This document shows positions 20,429-28,535 of a stretch of 41,789 nucleotides of DNA, piece by piece. The stretch comes from Oscillospiraceae bacterium (GTDB taxonomy: Bacteria; Bacillota; Clostridia; Oscillospirales; JAAYXM01). Under the pieces are notes generated by a model. The model was not told where the DNA came from. It saw only the letters and a list, made by a program, of their open reading frames with translations, and did not search any database. The first letter of the stretch is position 1. Each line of letters opens with the position of its first letter. The DNA is taken from contig JAFQME010000028.1 in assembly GCA_017421025.1 (NCBI GenBank), positions 1 through 41,789 of the forward strand, given 5' to 3'. The position numbers and the translations under genes are program-made.

Positions 20429-20937
20429 AAGAACTCTTTTCCCGGATTGAGCAACTTGGGCGTGGGATTGTTGCCATCGAAGGCGGAAGCGCCGCCGGCA
20501 AAACCACCCTTGCTTCAAGACTCGCCCAAAAATACGGCTGCACGGTGGTCCACATGGACGACTTTTTCCTCCCGCTTTCCCGTCGAACGGGTGACGGGAA
20601 CATCGACCGTGCACGGTTTTTAGAGCAGGTACTTCTCCCGCTTTCCCGTGGGGAGGCGTTTGATTACATTCGGTTTGACTGCAAACAGCAAACGTACTGC
20701 GCCCCCATCCGCATTTCTCCCACTCCTTTGGTCCTTGTGGAGGGTGCGTATTCCATGCACCCGGATTTTGCCGGATATTACGATTTCTCTGTGTTTCTCT
20801 CGGTTTCGAAAGAGGTGCAGACCGCTCGGGTCCAACAGCGCCCGAATGCTAAGGATTTCTTTGCGAAATGGATTCCAATGGAGGAAGCGTACTTCCAAAC
20901 TTTTGACATCCAAAACGGCTGTGATTTTAGAATATAA
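20425..20937 (+). CDS. Uridine-kinase-like P-loop kinase
   Basis: A 170-residue P-loop kinase. Walker A is EGGSAAGKTT (about 19-28) and is followed by HMDDFFLP, the pattern of uridine kinase/phosphoribulokinase-like enzymes, where the aspartates lie near the acceptor. LVLVEGAYSMHP (about 104) is the usual second strand. It is shorter than housekeeping uridine kinases (about 210 aa). Coupling to the ECF S component suggests it phosphorylates the imported compound and traps it; this is inference. Confidence 0.83.
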   Translation: MKELFSRIEQLGRGIVAIEGGSAAGKTTLASRLAQKYGCTVVHMDDFFLPLSRRTGDGNIDRARFLEQVLLPLSRGEAFDYIRFDCKQQTYCAPIRISPTPLVLVEGAYSMHPDFAGYYDFSVFLSVSKEVQTARVQQRPNAKDFFAKWIPMEEAYFQTFDIQNGCDFRI

Positions 20938-21242
20938 AAAAAGCACCCGTTAGTCGGCTTCATATAGGGATCATTCGTCGAAAAGCGGAGTTTCGTACGG
21001 ATAGCATCACAAAAAATGTTTTGGATCCGCCAGGATTCCGTCACATTTTTTACTCGCTCTCCATCCCGAAATTCTCTCTTTTCGATGCTTTGCAGTTTTG
21101 AAGCTGAACTTTTTTGCAAATACTGCATCAAAAAGCACCGATTATCCTGTCGGATATCGGTGCTTTTTGATGCAGTATTTGCGGAAAAGGGCGGGTCAAA
21201 ACCGATTTCTCCCTATGTGAAGACGCCTTTGGGTGCTTTTTT
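20936..21242. mobile_element. MITE-like element with imperfect terminal inverted repeats
   Basis: The left end (20936-20970) and right end (21210-21242) are imperfect inverted repeats, about 26 of 34 positions matching, beginning AAAAAAGCACCC and including a TCCCTAT block. No open frame of note lies inside. The centre holds a very long hairpin (21109-21189). The element fills the 311-bp gap between two convergent genes and starts on the kinase stop codon. The outer arms could also act as a terminator. No target-site duplication is clear. Confidence 0.5.
21109..21189. repeat. 34-bp-stem hairpin, dispersed repeat copy 2
   Basis: 21109-21142 pairs with 21156-21189; the inner 27 bp are perfect and the outer seven include two G-T pairs. 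The loop is 13 bases. Its core stem, loop and right flank match 13755-13833. Confidence 0.8.
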
Positions 21243-21248
21243 GTTTGC

Positions 21249-21704
21249 TTATTTTGTCTTGTTGTTGATTTCAATCACATTCTTAACGAGAAGAATGAAC
21301 ATCAAAATTCCTTCATAAACAAGGCGAACCACGATGGTACCGAGGACAATAATTAAGACGCCGACCAAAACACCGCTAAAGAATGTACCCATCAACTCGC
21401 CAAAGGAGAGATATCCATCAAACAGGTATTCGAGATTTTGGAAAATCCCGAAGAACGATGACAGGATGGTGGCAATACCGGCTGCTACGCAAAAAACAGT
21501 AAGCAGGGTAAACAGGAACTTCAAAACTTCTTCTATGTAAAGCTTTTTGAAATTGAAATAATCATGCAAACCCTGGTAAAGTTTGTTGGCAAACGACTGA
21601 TCGTACTTTTTCGGAATGATTTTCAAATACAAAAAAATCATTCCTGCAACGACAAGTGCAAGTGCGATAAATGCGGTAAGCCCCGGAAGAGTAGAATTAA
21701 ACAT
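21249..21704 (-). CDS. Small membrane protein of unknown function
   Basis: A 151-residue protein with about four hydrophobic segments: near 10-28, 62-85, 100-125 and a last one ending in VRLVYEGILMFILLVKNVIEI. A charged patch (KIIPKKYDQSFANK) follows the first helix. The C-terminal pattern recalls DUF4282-type proteins, but I am not confident. AGGGGG lies upstream of the ATG. Monocistronic with its own promoter. Confidence 0.7.
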   Translation of the reverse strand: MFNSTLPGLTAFIALALVVAGMIFLYLKIIPKKYDQSFANKLYQGLHDYFNFKKLYIEEVLKFLFTLLTVFCVAAGIATILSSFFGIFQNLEYLFDGYLSFGELMGTFFSGVLVGVLIIVLGTIVVRLVYEGILMFILLVKNVIEINNKTK

Positions 21705-21736
21705 AGAAACAACCCCCTAAAATATCTTTATAGTTT

Positions 21737-21764
21737 ATTCTACCATATAAATGAGATTTGTCAA
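21737..21764 (-). promoter_or_regulatory. Promoter of the small membrane protein gene
   Basis: Minus strand TTGACA (21764-21759), 16 bp, TAGAAT (21742-21737). Confidence 0.7.
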
Positions 21765-21790
21765 TGGAGTCCATGCATCTTACATGTTTT

Positions 21791-23833
21791 TTACCATCTA
21801 AACGTGATATAGTTCCAATTCTCTTTTCCGCAAGCGCTGCAGGTCCATTTAACATCGGTTTTGACCCCGTATTCCAGCTCCATGTGTCTGACACCGTCGT
21901 TATGTTTGCAATAATTGCAAACAAGCTGATAGTCATAACCTTTTGTTCCGGTTTTTTCGGTTTCGGAAACTTCCGGGGTGACGGGAGTCGGTGTTTCTTC
22001 CGGAATCGACTCACTCGGTTTTGTCTCTGTGTTCACCTTGTTGGAAGTCGGCTTGGAGCTGCTCGGTTTCTTTGCCCCCTTGGTGCCGGTGACGGTCATG
22101 GTGACCTCACGATAACCGGTTTCCTCAAAAGAAATCTCGAGATTGTAGCCGCCGTAGTACAACTCAATCAAAATTTCTTCGTTGTTTTCCTGTTTTTGAA
22201 TTTCTTCATTGAGCAAGCGTTCCAATTCTGCGTCTCGATACCCGGTAGCAAAGATTGAAATGAACAAGCGAGCAACCGGGTGTGCCTCCGCCCAATAATT
22301 AGAAAGTTTTTTGACATCCACGCTAAAGCTGGATTTGTCATACGCAAACTTGAGGGTTGCGTCTGAGTATGAACTCTTGAATTTTGGAAATTCCACAACT
22401 AAAGTGGAATCTCTCATACTTGCCGAAGCGGAATTGAACGAATACAGATGGCTATTGTATTCAGCCACAGTTTCGATGGACTCGGGCAGTTTGAGCGCAA
22501 TTTCGTGAACCGCACTCACCTTTTCCAAAAGCTCATCGCTGTCTTTGTAGCCGAAGCAATGAAGCAGGAGTCCGAGCACCTGATTGTACTGCTTTGCAAT
22601 GCGGGATTCTTTTTCCGCTTTGCCTTCATAAAGCTTTACTGTCATGCAAACGTCTAAGTACTTTTGCAGTGCGGTTTTGGCTTCCTCATATCCCTGCGAT
22701 TTATCGCCCTCCTGCAATGTGCCGGTACGTTCAAACTTACAGACACCGGAGAGGTCCTCGCTCACATCGTTCCAAACCAGGAGACTTCCGTCCAGGACGA
22801 AATTGCCGGTGCAATCGTCGTTTTGCAGATCCCAGGTAAATGTGCCGTCCTCATTGGAGATATGGTTAAATTCAAAGCCGTTTTCATAGACCAGTTTCCC
22901 GGTTGCTTTATCGAGGGTTGCATCAAAAAACCAATAAGCAGTTTCACTTGCACTGGAGCCCCAATGGATGCAGATTTTATAGGTGTCGCCGATTTTCTTG
23001 ATCTCCATGCCTGCACGACCGCTGACCGTGTCCTGATAGTCCCCCGGAAGAGCCCCGACTGTGAGTGCGGTGCCCGGCTGGGATGGGGTGGTGCTTGGAT
23101 TGGAATCGACAACAGGGCCCGGAGTTTCCTGATTGCCCTGTGTAGAGGAGGAGTCGGACGCAGAAGATTTATTATCGCTTCCGAACTGGAATGCACGCCA
23201 CAAAAGGGTTGCCGCCTGCGCACGGGTCAGGGTTGCCTGACCACGGAAAGTGCCGTCGGTAAAGCCGTTGATGAGACCCTTTTCCACTGCGATTGCCACA
23301 TAGACTTTGATGGAGTTGGAAATCGAGGCAACATCCTTGAATGAGGACAGCACGGAATAATCCACTTCGCCCAAATCATAGCCTTTGAGTTTGACCATAG
23401 CCACCGTCACGTCTTCACGGGTGACCGCCTGATCCGGGCGGTAACGTCCGTCGTTGAATGCGGTCAGATAACTTGCCGCTGCGTTGACATACGGAATGCT
23501 CCAATGTCCCTGCATATCGGAAAAACGGACCGAGTTATCGTTTGCTTGAAGCCCTGCTGCCTGCACCATGATCTTCGCCCATTCCGCACGGGTCACGGTA
23601 CGGTCTGGCTTAAACGACCCGTCGGTATAGCCGTTGATGGCACCACGGTCGCTCAATTCTGCGATTGCGGTGAATGCCCAATGGGATTTGTCCACATCCC
23701 AGAATTTCTGCTTATAGGTTTTGGTTTCCACTTCCTGCGGGTTGTTTCCAAATACATCGCCGTAGCTATCCGCTGCAGCTGCGATGGAAAACAGCATGAC
23801 CACGCACAAGAGCAAACTGAGAATCCGTTTCAT
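21791..23833 (-). CDS. SLH-domain surface protein with C-terminal zinc ribbon
   Basis: A 680-residue secreted protein. A signal peptide (1-20) is followed by three SLH repeats (about 40-215), a Ser/Pro/Thr linker, a beta-rich domain (about 255-375), a helical region (about 385-560) and a second Pro/Thr/Ser-rich linker. The last 50 residues contain CNYCKH and CSACGK, a CxxC-CxxC pair fitting a zinc ribbon, which is unusual on a surface protein. AAGGAG precedes the ATG. Function unknown beyond cell-wall attachment. Confidence 0.85.
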   Translation of the reverse strand: MKRILSLLLCVVMLFSIAAAADSYGDVFGNNPQEVETKTYKQKFWDVDKSHWAFTAIAELSDRGAINGYTDGSFKPDRTVTRAEWAKIMVQAAGLQANDNSVRFSDMQGHWSIPYVNAAASYLTAFNDGRYRPDQAVTREDVTVAMVKLKGYDLGEVDYSVLSSFKDVASISNSIKVYVAIAVEKGLINGFTDGTFRGQATLTRAQAATLLWRAFQFGSDNKSSASDSSSTQGNQETPGPVVDSNPSTTPSQPGTALTVGALPGDYQDTVSGRAGMEIKKIGDTYKICIHWGSSASETAYWFFDATLDKATGKLVYENGFEFNHISNEDGTFTWDLQNDDCTGNFVLDGSLLVWNDVSEDLSGVCKFERTGTLQEGDKSQGYEEAKTALQKYLDVCMTVKLYEGKAEKESRIAKQYNQVLGLLLHCFGYKDSDELLEKVSAVHEIALKLPESIETVAEYNSHLYSFNSASASMRDSTLVVEFPKFKSSYSDATLKFAYDKSSFSVDVKKLSNYWAEAHPVARLFISIFATGYRDAELERLLNEEIQKQENNEEILIELYYGGYNLEISFEETGYREVTMTVTGTKGAKKPSSSKPTSNKVNTETKPSESIPEETPTPVTPEVSETEKTGTKGYDYQLVCNYCKHNDGVRHMELEYGVKTDVKWTCSACGKENWNYITFRW

Positions 23834-23869
23834 ATTTTTTCTCTCCTTTTGATGTAGTAAGTGTTTACA

Positions 23870-23898
23870 ATTCTATCACATCGGATTTGGGTTTACAA
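23870..23898 (-). promoter_or_regulatory. Promoter of the zinc-ribbon SLH gene
   Basis: Minus strand TTGTAA (23898-23893), 17 bp, TAGAAT (23875-23870). Confidence 0.6.
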
Positions 23899-23910
23899 GA
23901 AGAAAAGCAG

Positions 23911-24912
23911 TTACTCGTACAGATTAAGATAGGTTTCCGATGCTTCCTCTAAATCGCTTCCCATGTAAATATAACGGGTGTCGCCCAGGGTCAACTCGGC
24001 TTCACCTTTGACTTTCTGATTGATATTCCGAGCAAAGACAACGCTGTCCCCGTCAATTTCGAACTGGTCCGGACCCACTTTGGTGATTTGAGAAATTTCT
24101 TCCGGGTCGCCCCAGAATTCGCCCCACATGGTACCGTACACGATCGTACCGTTTTCAAACCGGATGAAGTCAAAATGCGGATATTCGTCGTAATGATTCA
24201 TGTTCATCCAAACACCGGACACCTTTTCCCAGAACTCTTCTTCGGGAGATTGCACCAACACCTCTTGTTGGGTTTCCTCTTCCTCTGATTTTTCTGTTAG
24301 ATCCGTTTCATCTTCAAAGAATCCGTTTGAAAACGCAGGCAAATAACGAACGGTGAAAATTGACATAACACCCCCGTTCCCTGTGCCACCCATATAAGTG
24401 TACTCAAGATCGCCATCGACCAATTTTGTTTTAAATGCTCCGGACGACCCGTCATTGACAACTTCCATGCTGTCGATAAAACCACCAAACTTATTGATGC
24501 TGTCTAGTTCTTTTTTGAAAATACCGGCCGGAAATACCGGAAGCAGTTGAAAAATCATTTGGATTTCACTGTCCATCTGATGAAACTCGTCTTCAAATCC
24601 GGTATACGAAGATTGGATTTGAATAATTTGGCCGTTTTTGACCAAGCCCATTACACGAAAACCCATAACATCGTCTTTAGACGGAAGTACAAAGCAATGA
24701 AACGTTTGGTCATGGGTTTCTTCTTTTACGTTTTTAAGTGTAAACTCACTGACCCCTTCGTAATCATCGGCAGCACCGTCCATCGCTTCAATGTACGCTT
24801 CATTGAGTTTTTGCTCAATATCGCTCGCTGCAAGCAATCCGGTTTCCTCTCTGCAAGCACAAAACGTAACAAGCATGACCACACAAAGCAAAACGCCCAA
24901 CCACTTTTTCAT
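23911..24912 (-). CDS. Lipoprotein, paralogue A
   Basis: A 333-residue lipoprotein. The signal peptide MKKWLGVLLCVVML ends at a lipobox with Cys at about 19 (TFCAC), nearly identical to the next gene upstream. The second of two adjacent ATGs (24912 rather than 24915) is chosen because it aligns with the paralogue and is eight bases from GGAGG. The mature part has an acidic middle (about 205-225, EEEETQQE) and beta-rich segments with no known catalytic motif. Probably the last gene of a three-lipoprotein operon; 50 bases separate it from paralogue B. Confidence 0.75.
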   Translation of the reverse strand: MKKWLGVLLCVVMLVTFCACREETGLLAASDIEQKLNEAYIEAMDGAADDYEGVSEFTLKNVKEETHDQTFHCFVLPSKDDVMGFRVMGLVKNGQIIQIQSSYTGFEDEFHQMDSEIQMIFQLLPVFPAGIFKKELDSINKFGGFIDSMEVVNDGSSGAFKTKLVDGDLEYTYMGGTGNGGVMSIFTVRYLPAFSNGFFEDETDLTEKSEEEETQQEVLVQSPEEEFWEKVSGVWMNMNHYDEYPHFDFIRFENGTIVYGTMWGEFWGDPEEISQITKVGPDQFEIDGDSVVFARNINQKVKGEAELTLGDTRYIYMGSDLEEASETYLNLYE

Positions 24913-24962
24913 CATTCATACCTCCATTTTACATTGGCATTTCAAATACCCCTGCGAGCAGG

Positions 24963-25991
24963 TCAGTTGTTTCTCCAACCACTTTTTTCTATGGTATAGC
25001 CGAACATTGTGTCTGACAATGTGATTCTATAGTCCATTCCGTTCTTTGTAATTGTTCTCTTTGTTCCGTCTTCTCTTCCATTTTGGATAATATCGGCAAA
25101 GAGCGTGAAAATTGGATCGAACCCTTTGTAAGTGCGATCAAGCAGTGTGGTTGGAATCATAAGCATCGTTCCAATTGTTGCCAGTTGTTCACCATTTGTA
25201 TCCACCTCACCAATATAGAGGAATGTAAAGATTTCCTGGATTTCTCCATCCACAATAGCAGCAGTCAATCCAGCATTTTGTCCCGGTCCATATGTACAAG
25301 TGATCATTTGATCATAAACTGAATCTGACGGAGCATCAGAAATTTCACAATTCTTCACAAGATAATCTTTTTCAATTGCATTAATATCAAGGTCACGATA
25401 AAAATCCACAATTGCCATGTTCAAGTTTTCTTTAAAGTCATTGACATCAAAAAAAGATACAGTATTCGTGTGGTAGTACTCCGAAACTGCCGGAATGGTG
25501 TCCTCAAGACGCTTTCCCATTCGGGTCAATGGGATATCACTTCCCTCATAGGTCAGTTTATCCCCCTTGATTCTCATTCTTGATTCACCCGTTTTTTCTT
25601 CCAGATAGTCATCGCCATTTTCATAGCCGGCTGGATAGTGCACAGTAACCGTATAGAGATCTCCTTCCTGTTTCACGCCAACGATCTCACCGGAACGCCC
25701 CATTCCTCCCGGATAAGCCCCGGAATAACACCACCCATCCTCAAACGCTTCAAAAGAAAAACTTGCACCCCCAATATCATCATAAGCTTCACCTAAATCA
25801 CTCAAATCGACCCAAATGCCGTCTACCATCTCGATAAATTCTTCTACTGTGATTTCTGTTTTTTCCGGCTCCTGCACAATTTCCTCTTGAACTTCTGTTT
25901 CTTGTTGTTCTGATTTTTCAGTCTCTTCCTCACAAGCACATAAGGATATCAGCATGACCACACAAAGCAAAACGCCCAACCACTTTTTCAT
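24963..25991 (-). CDS. Lipoprotein, paralogue B
   Basis: A 342-residue lipoprotein starting MKKWLGVLLCVVML with lipobox LCAC (Cys at about 19), then a Glu/Gln-rich tether (about 22-50). The two mature parts share a domain order that looks permuted: the WVDLSD/WMNMNH-type block is N-terminal here and C-terminal in paralogue A. The remaining domain (about 170-342) resembles the N-terminal half of paralogue A. AGGAG precedes the ATG; 14 bases separate it from the Cys-rich lipoprotein gene. Function unknown. Confidence 0.75.
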   Translation of the reverse strand: MKKWLGVLLCVVMLISLCACEEETEKSEQQETEVQEEIVQEPEKTEITVEEFIEMVDGIWVDLSDLGEAYDDIGGASFSFEAFEDGWCYSGAYPGGMGRSGEIVGVKQEGDLYTVTVHYPAGYENGDDYLEEKTGESRMRIKGDKLTYEGSDIPLTRMGKRLEDTIPAVSEYYHTNTVSFFDVNDFKENLNMAIVDFYRDLDINAIEKDYLVKNCEISDAPSDSVYDQMITCTYGPGQNAGLTAAIVDGEIQEIFTFLYIGEVDTNGEQLATIGTMLMIPTTLLDRTYKGFDPIFTLFADIIQNGREDGTKRTITKNGMDYRITLSDTMFGYTIEKSGWRNN

Positions 25992-26005
25992 CTCTAATCT
26001 CCTTT

Positions 26006-26254
26006 TTAGTATCCAAAATCGTCAAAATCCGTATAACCTGCTTCGCTCAAACACGCTCTGCAATAAGTCCATTCGTCGATCGCACGGTTATTGCAATGGG
26101 TGTTCATGCACTTATGCTTGTGGCAATAGTCTGAATATCGGGAAGATTCAGCGGGACAGCCGGAAACCGCACATTGACTCGGCACCAGAAAACAACCCGA
26201 CAGGCAAATCAAAAGCGACAGCAGCGCAAGACCCACCGTAAGTTTTCGTTTCAT
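26006..26254 (-). CDS. Small Cys-rich lipoprotein
   Basis: An 82-residue lipoprotein: signal peptide, lipobox LSGC (Cys at about 21), then a short domain with many Cys and His (CAVSGC, YCHKHKCMNTHC, YCRAC) that looks like a small metal-binding knuckle and is rare on the outside of the cell. ATG 26254 is chosen over an in-frame upstream ATG (26314) because AGGAGG lies upstream and the signal peptide begins there. First gene of the lipoprotein operon, directly behind a terminator-like hairpin. Confidence 0.75.
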   Translation of the reverse strand: MKRKLTVGLALLSLLICLSGCFLVPSQCAVSGCPAESSRYSDYCHKHKCMNTHCNNRAIDEWTYCRACLSEAGYTDFDDFGY

Positions 26255-26274
26255 TCTGCTTCCTCCTTTCCAAT

Positions 26275-26303
26275 AAAAAAGTGCGCAGCCGAAGCTACGC
26301 ACC
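26275..26303 (-). terminator. Terminator-like hairpin just before the Cys-rich lipoprotein RBS
   Basis: On the minus strand, GGTGCGTAGC, a UUCG-type loop and GCTGCGCAC are followed by TTTTTTATT. One mismatch interrupts the stem. It ends about 20 bases upstream of the start codon, the position expected of an attenuator or of the 3' end of a separate small RNA. Confidence 0.65.
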
Positions 26304-26325
26304 GAAAAACACATAGCTCCATTTG

Positions 26326-26442
26326 CTGCGACACAAACTCACAACTCCCTAAGCAGAAAAGTATGCGAAAAAGAGCTTGCATTTTTACCAAAAAAAAGCA
26401 AACTTTTCCCTTAGGGCTTACAGTATTGAGTTTATGTCGCAG
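26326..26442 (-). ncRNA. Rod-shaped structured leader RNA, class unknown
   Basis: The predicted transcript folds into one long rod. The 16-nt arms 26442-26427 and 26341-26326 pair with one G-U. After an internal loop, 26416-26410 pairs with 26353-26347 (7 bp). Then 26408-26398 pairs with 26366-26356 (10 of 11). The 5' arm begins almost exactly at the predicted transcription start and a terminator-like hairpin follows. This suggests a riboswitch-like leader or an independent small RNA. A 6S-like rod with central bubble is conceivable, but it is short for that class. Confidence 0.45.
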
Positions 26443-26446
26443 ATTC

Positions 26447-26475
26447 ATTATAACACATATTGACACGAATGACAA
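26447..26475 (-). promoter_or_regulatory. Promoter of the structured leader/lipoprotein operon
   Basis: Minus strand TTGTCA (26475-26470), 17 bp, TATAAT (26452-26447). It lies directly after the lrgB terminator. Confidence 0.7.
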
Positions 26476-26478
26476 CAA

Positions 26479-26533
26479 AAAAGCACCCATCAAGGCGATT
26501 GGCCTAATCTCAACCGTCTTGACGGGTGCTTTT
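26479..26533 (-). terminator. Terminator of lrgAB
   Basis: AAAAGCACCC-type arms 26479-26494 and 26518-26533 pair over 16 positions with one G-U; the minus strand ends in TTTTTT. It immediately follows the lrgB stop. Confidence 0.85.
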
Positions 26534-26535
26534 CT

Positions 26536-27228
26536 CTACATAAATTTTGCAAACACGCCTGCGAGCAGGACGGTGAGGATACCCGAGAGGGCGATGGAAA
26601 GCCCGCTCATTGCGCCCTCCACTTCCCCAAGCTCCATGGCTTTGGTGGTGCCGATGGCGTGGGAAGCGCTTCCGATGCCGATTCCCTTGGCGACCGGATG
26701 GGTGATGCGGAAGATACGGCACACGCCTTGGGCAATGATATTCCCGATAATCCCGGTCACAATGATGACCGCAACCGTGATGGCGACATAGCCGCCAAGC
26801 TCCTCGGAGACCCCCATGCCGATGGCGGTGGTGATGGATTTGGGCAGCAGGGTGACATACTCGACATGGCCAAGCCCGAAGAGGCGGCACAGAATCAGCA
26901 CACTTACCATACTGGTGACCACACCGGTGATGATTCCGACTGCAACTGCTGCCGCATTTTCCTTGAGTTTTTGGAATTGCTCATAGAGCGGAATGGCAAG
27001 GGCAACAGTGGCAGGTGTGAGCAGGAAACTCAAATACTTTGCCCCTGCGTGATAGGTTTCATAGTCAATGTCAAAGACCAGGAGAAATGCCATGGTCAGG
27101 AGAATCGCCACCAAGAGCGGATTGAAGATGGCAAGTTTCAATTTTTGTTTGAGCAGGACACCGACCCCGTAAAACGCAAGGCTCACAAGGCTGCCGAAAA
27201 ACACGCTGTTCTGAAAAAACTCAGCCAT
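26536..27228 (-). CDS. lrgB: LrgB-family membrane protein
   Basis: A 230-residue membrane protein of the LrgB/CidB/YohK family, with about six hydrophobic segments and family-typical stretches such as LPKSITTAIGM and SHAIGTTKA near the C-terminus. With LrgA it affects murein hydrolase activity or, in some bacteria, export of small organic acids. ATG 27228 follows a GGGGGG-type RBS; a longer in-frame reading upstream is out of family and overlaps lrgA. It overlaps the lrgA 3' end by eight bases. Confidence 0.9.
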   Translation of the reverse strand: MAEFFQNSVFFGSLVSLAFYGVGVLLKQKLKLAIFNPLLVAILLTMAFLLVFDIDYETYHAGAKYLSFLLTPATVALAIPLYEQFQKLKENAAAVAVGIITGVVTSMVSVLILCRLFGLGHVEYVTLLPKSITTAIGMGVSEELGGYVAITVAVIIVTGIIGNIIAQGVCRIFRITHPVAKGIGIGSASHAIGTTKAMELGEVEGAMSGLSIALSGILTVLLAGVFAKFM

Positions 27229-27592
27229 TTGTTTTGCCCCCCTTCTTCTCTTTTCTGCGGATGACCGCCTGGGTGGCACAGCCCGATGCCGCCATGACCA
27301 CCACGGTTGTGATGACCATGATGGAAACATAGGCAACCAGTGCCGGGCGAAGCACGTCCCACGCATTCAACAACCCGACTGCGGCAGGGATGAACATCAC
27401 CGGCATGATAGCGATGAGGAATTTTCCCGCATCTTTCACCCATTCGAGTTTAACCATGCGAAACTCGAGTGCGAAAAACAGCAAGATGATGCCGTAAATC
27501 GATGCCGGAATGGGCAGGTCGATGAGGAAGTTTAAGATTTCTCCGATAAACGAGACCGCAAGTATGATCCCGAATTGTTTCAAATAGTGCAA
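27221..27592 (-). CDS. lrgA: LrgA/CidA-family membrane protein
   Basis: A 123-residue, four-helix protein of the LrgA/CidA holin-like family (KQFGIILAVSFIGE and PIPASIYGIILLF are typical). I choose a TTG start at 27592, giving the family-usual HYLKQFGI beginning with AGAGGG eight bases upstream. A TTG at 27655 is in frame but would place the start before the likely -10 box (TAAACT). Operon with lrgB. Confidence 0.85.
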   Translation of the reverse strand: MHYLKQFGIILAVSFIGEILNFLIDLPIPASIYGIILLFFALEFRMVKLEWVKDAGKFLIAIMPVMFIPAAVGLLNAWDVLRPALVAYVSIMVITTVVVMAASGCATQAVIRRKEKKGGKTNG

Positions 27593-27665
27593 GATTGTTT
27601 CCCTCTTTTCCAAATAACTTGTTTTTAGTTTATCACAAAATGCGACATGAAGCAACGAATTCTAT

Positions 27666-27694
27666 TTGACAACCGGAGTCTTTTAGCGTATAAT
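27666..27694 (+). promoter_or_regulatory. Consensus promoter of the SDR gene
   Basis: TTGACA (27666-27671), 17 bp, TATAAT (27689-27694): a perfect match to both boxes. Confidence 0.88.
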
Positions 27695-27725
27695 TGTTAC
27701 AAAATTATTAACAGGAGGTCCTCTT

Positions 27726-28484
27726 ATGTTTTCTCTGAAAAACCGTGTCGTCGTAGTATCCGGCGCATCGTCTGGACTTGGCGCACAAATGGCTCGCGGC
27801 TTTGCCGCTCAGGGCGCTGACCTTGTAATCACCGCTCGCAGAATCGAAAAGCTCGAAGCACTGGCTGAAGAACTCCGTGCAATGGGTGTCCGCTGTCTCC
27901 CTGTTAAGTGTGATGTAACCGATCCCGCTCAGGCAAACGCTGCAGCTGCAGCTGCTGAGAAGGAATACGGCAAAGTTGACGTTTTGGTCAACTGCGCAGG
28001 CAGCGCAAAGAACGCAGGTGTCTTGGAAATGACCGACGAAGAATGGAACTTCACCATGGCGGCAGACCTTGACAGCGTGTTCTATGTCACCCGTGCATTT
28101 GCAAATGTCATGAAGAAGAACAACTACGGCAGAATCATCAACATCGCTTCCATGTACGGCTTGGTCGGCAACCCGGCAATCGACACGGTTGCTTACCATG
28201 CATCCAAGGGCGGCGTGGTCAACTTCACCCGTGCGGTCGCTGCAGAGCTTGCAAAGTACAACATCACTTGTAACTGCATCTGCCCGGGCTACTTCGCAAC
28301 CGAACTCACCGAAGATGTCCTCAAAACCGATGATTTCACCGCTTACATGAAGGCAACCGTTCCGCTCGGTCGTTACGGCAAAGAGGGTGAACTCAATGCA
28401 GGCGCAATCTTCCTCGCAAGTGACGAGGCTTCTTACGTTACCGGCGTCATTCTGCCCATCGACGGCGGCTACACCGCAATCTAA
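27726..28484 (+). CDS. Short-chain dehydrogenase/reductase
   Basis: A 252-residue classical SDR, NAD(P)-dependent. The cofactor motif is GASSGLG (13-19), followed by NCAG (89-92), and the catalytic residues are Ser142, Tyr157 and Lys161 (YHASK). The usual structural Asn before the VF segment is Asp here (ADLDSVF, about 114). PGYFATEL and the DGGY end are FabG/gluconate-5-dehydrogenase-like; the substrate is undecided. A perfect promoter, AGGAGG and strongly biased codons suggest high expression. Monocistronic. Confidence 0.9.
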   Translation: MFSLKNRVVVVSGASSGLGAQMARGFAAQGADLVITARRIEKLEALAEELRAMGVRCLPVKCDVTDPAQANAAAAAAEKEYGKVDVLVNCAGSAKNAGVLEMTDEEWNFTMAADLDSVFYVTRAFANVMKKNNYGRIINIASMYGLVGNPAIDTVAYHASKGGVVNFTRAVAAELAKYNITCNCICPGYFATELTEDVLKTDDFTAYMKATVPLGRYGKEGELNAGAIFLASDEASYVTGVILPIDGGYTAI

Positions 28485-28497
28485 TCGCAAACGAACG

Positions 28498-28535
28498 AAA
28501 ACTCGGTCATACCGGCGTATGACCGAGTTTTTTTG
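28498..28535. terminator. Terminator of the SDR gene, bidirectional
   Basis: AAAACTCGGTCATA (28498-28511) pairs perfectly with 28519-28532 and runs into T7 on the plus strand. It is followed by GATGCAGTTTTTGCGG, similar to the tail of the dispersed hairpin repeat. Confidence 0.9.

Noticed and set aside
26326..26442. 6S RNA
   Set aside because: The rod is about 117 nt and the internal bubble is small, below what I expect for 6S; kept as an unclassified structured RNA.
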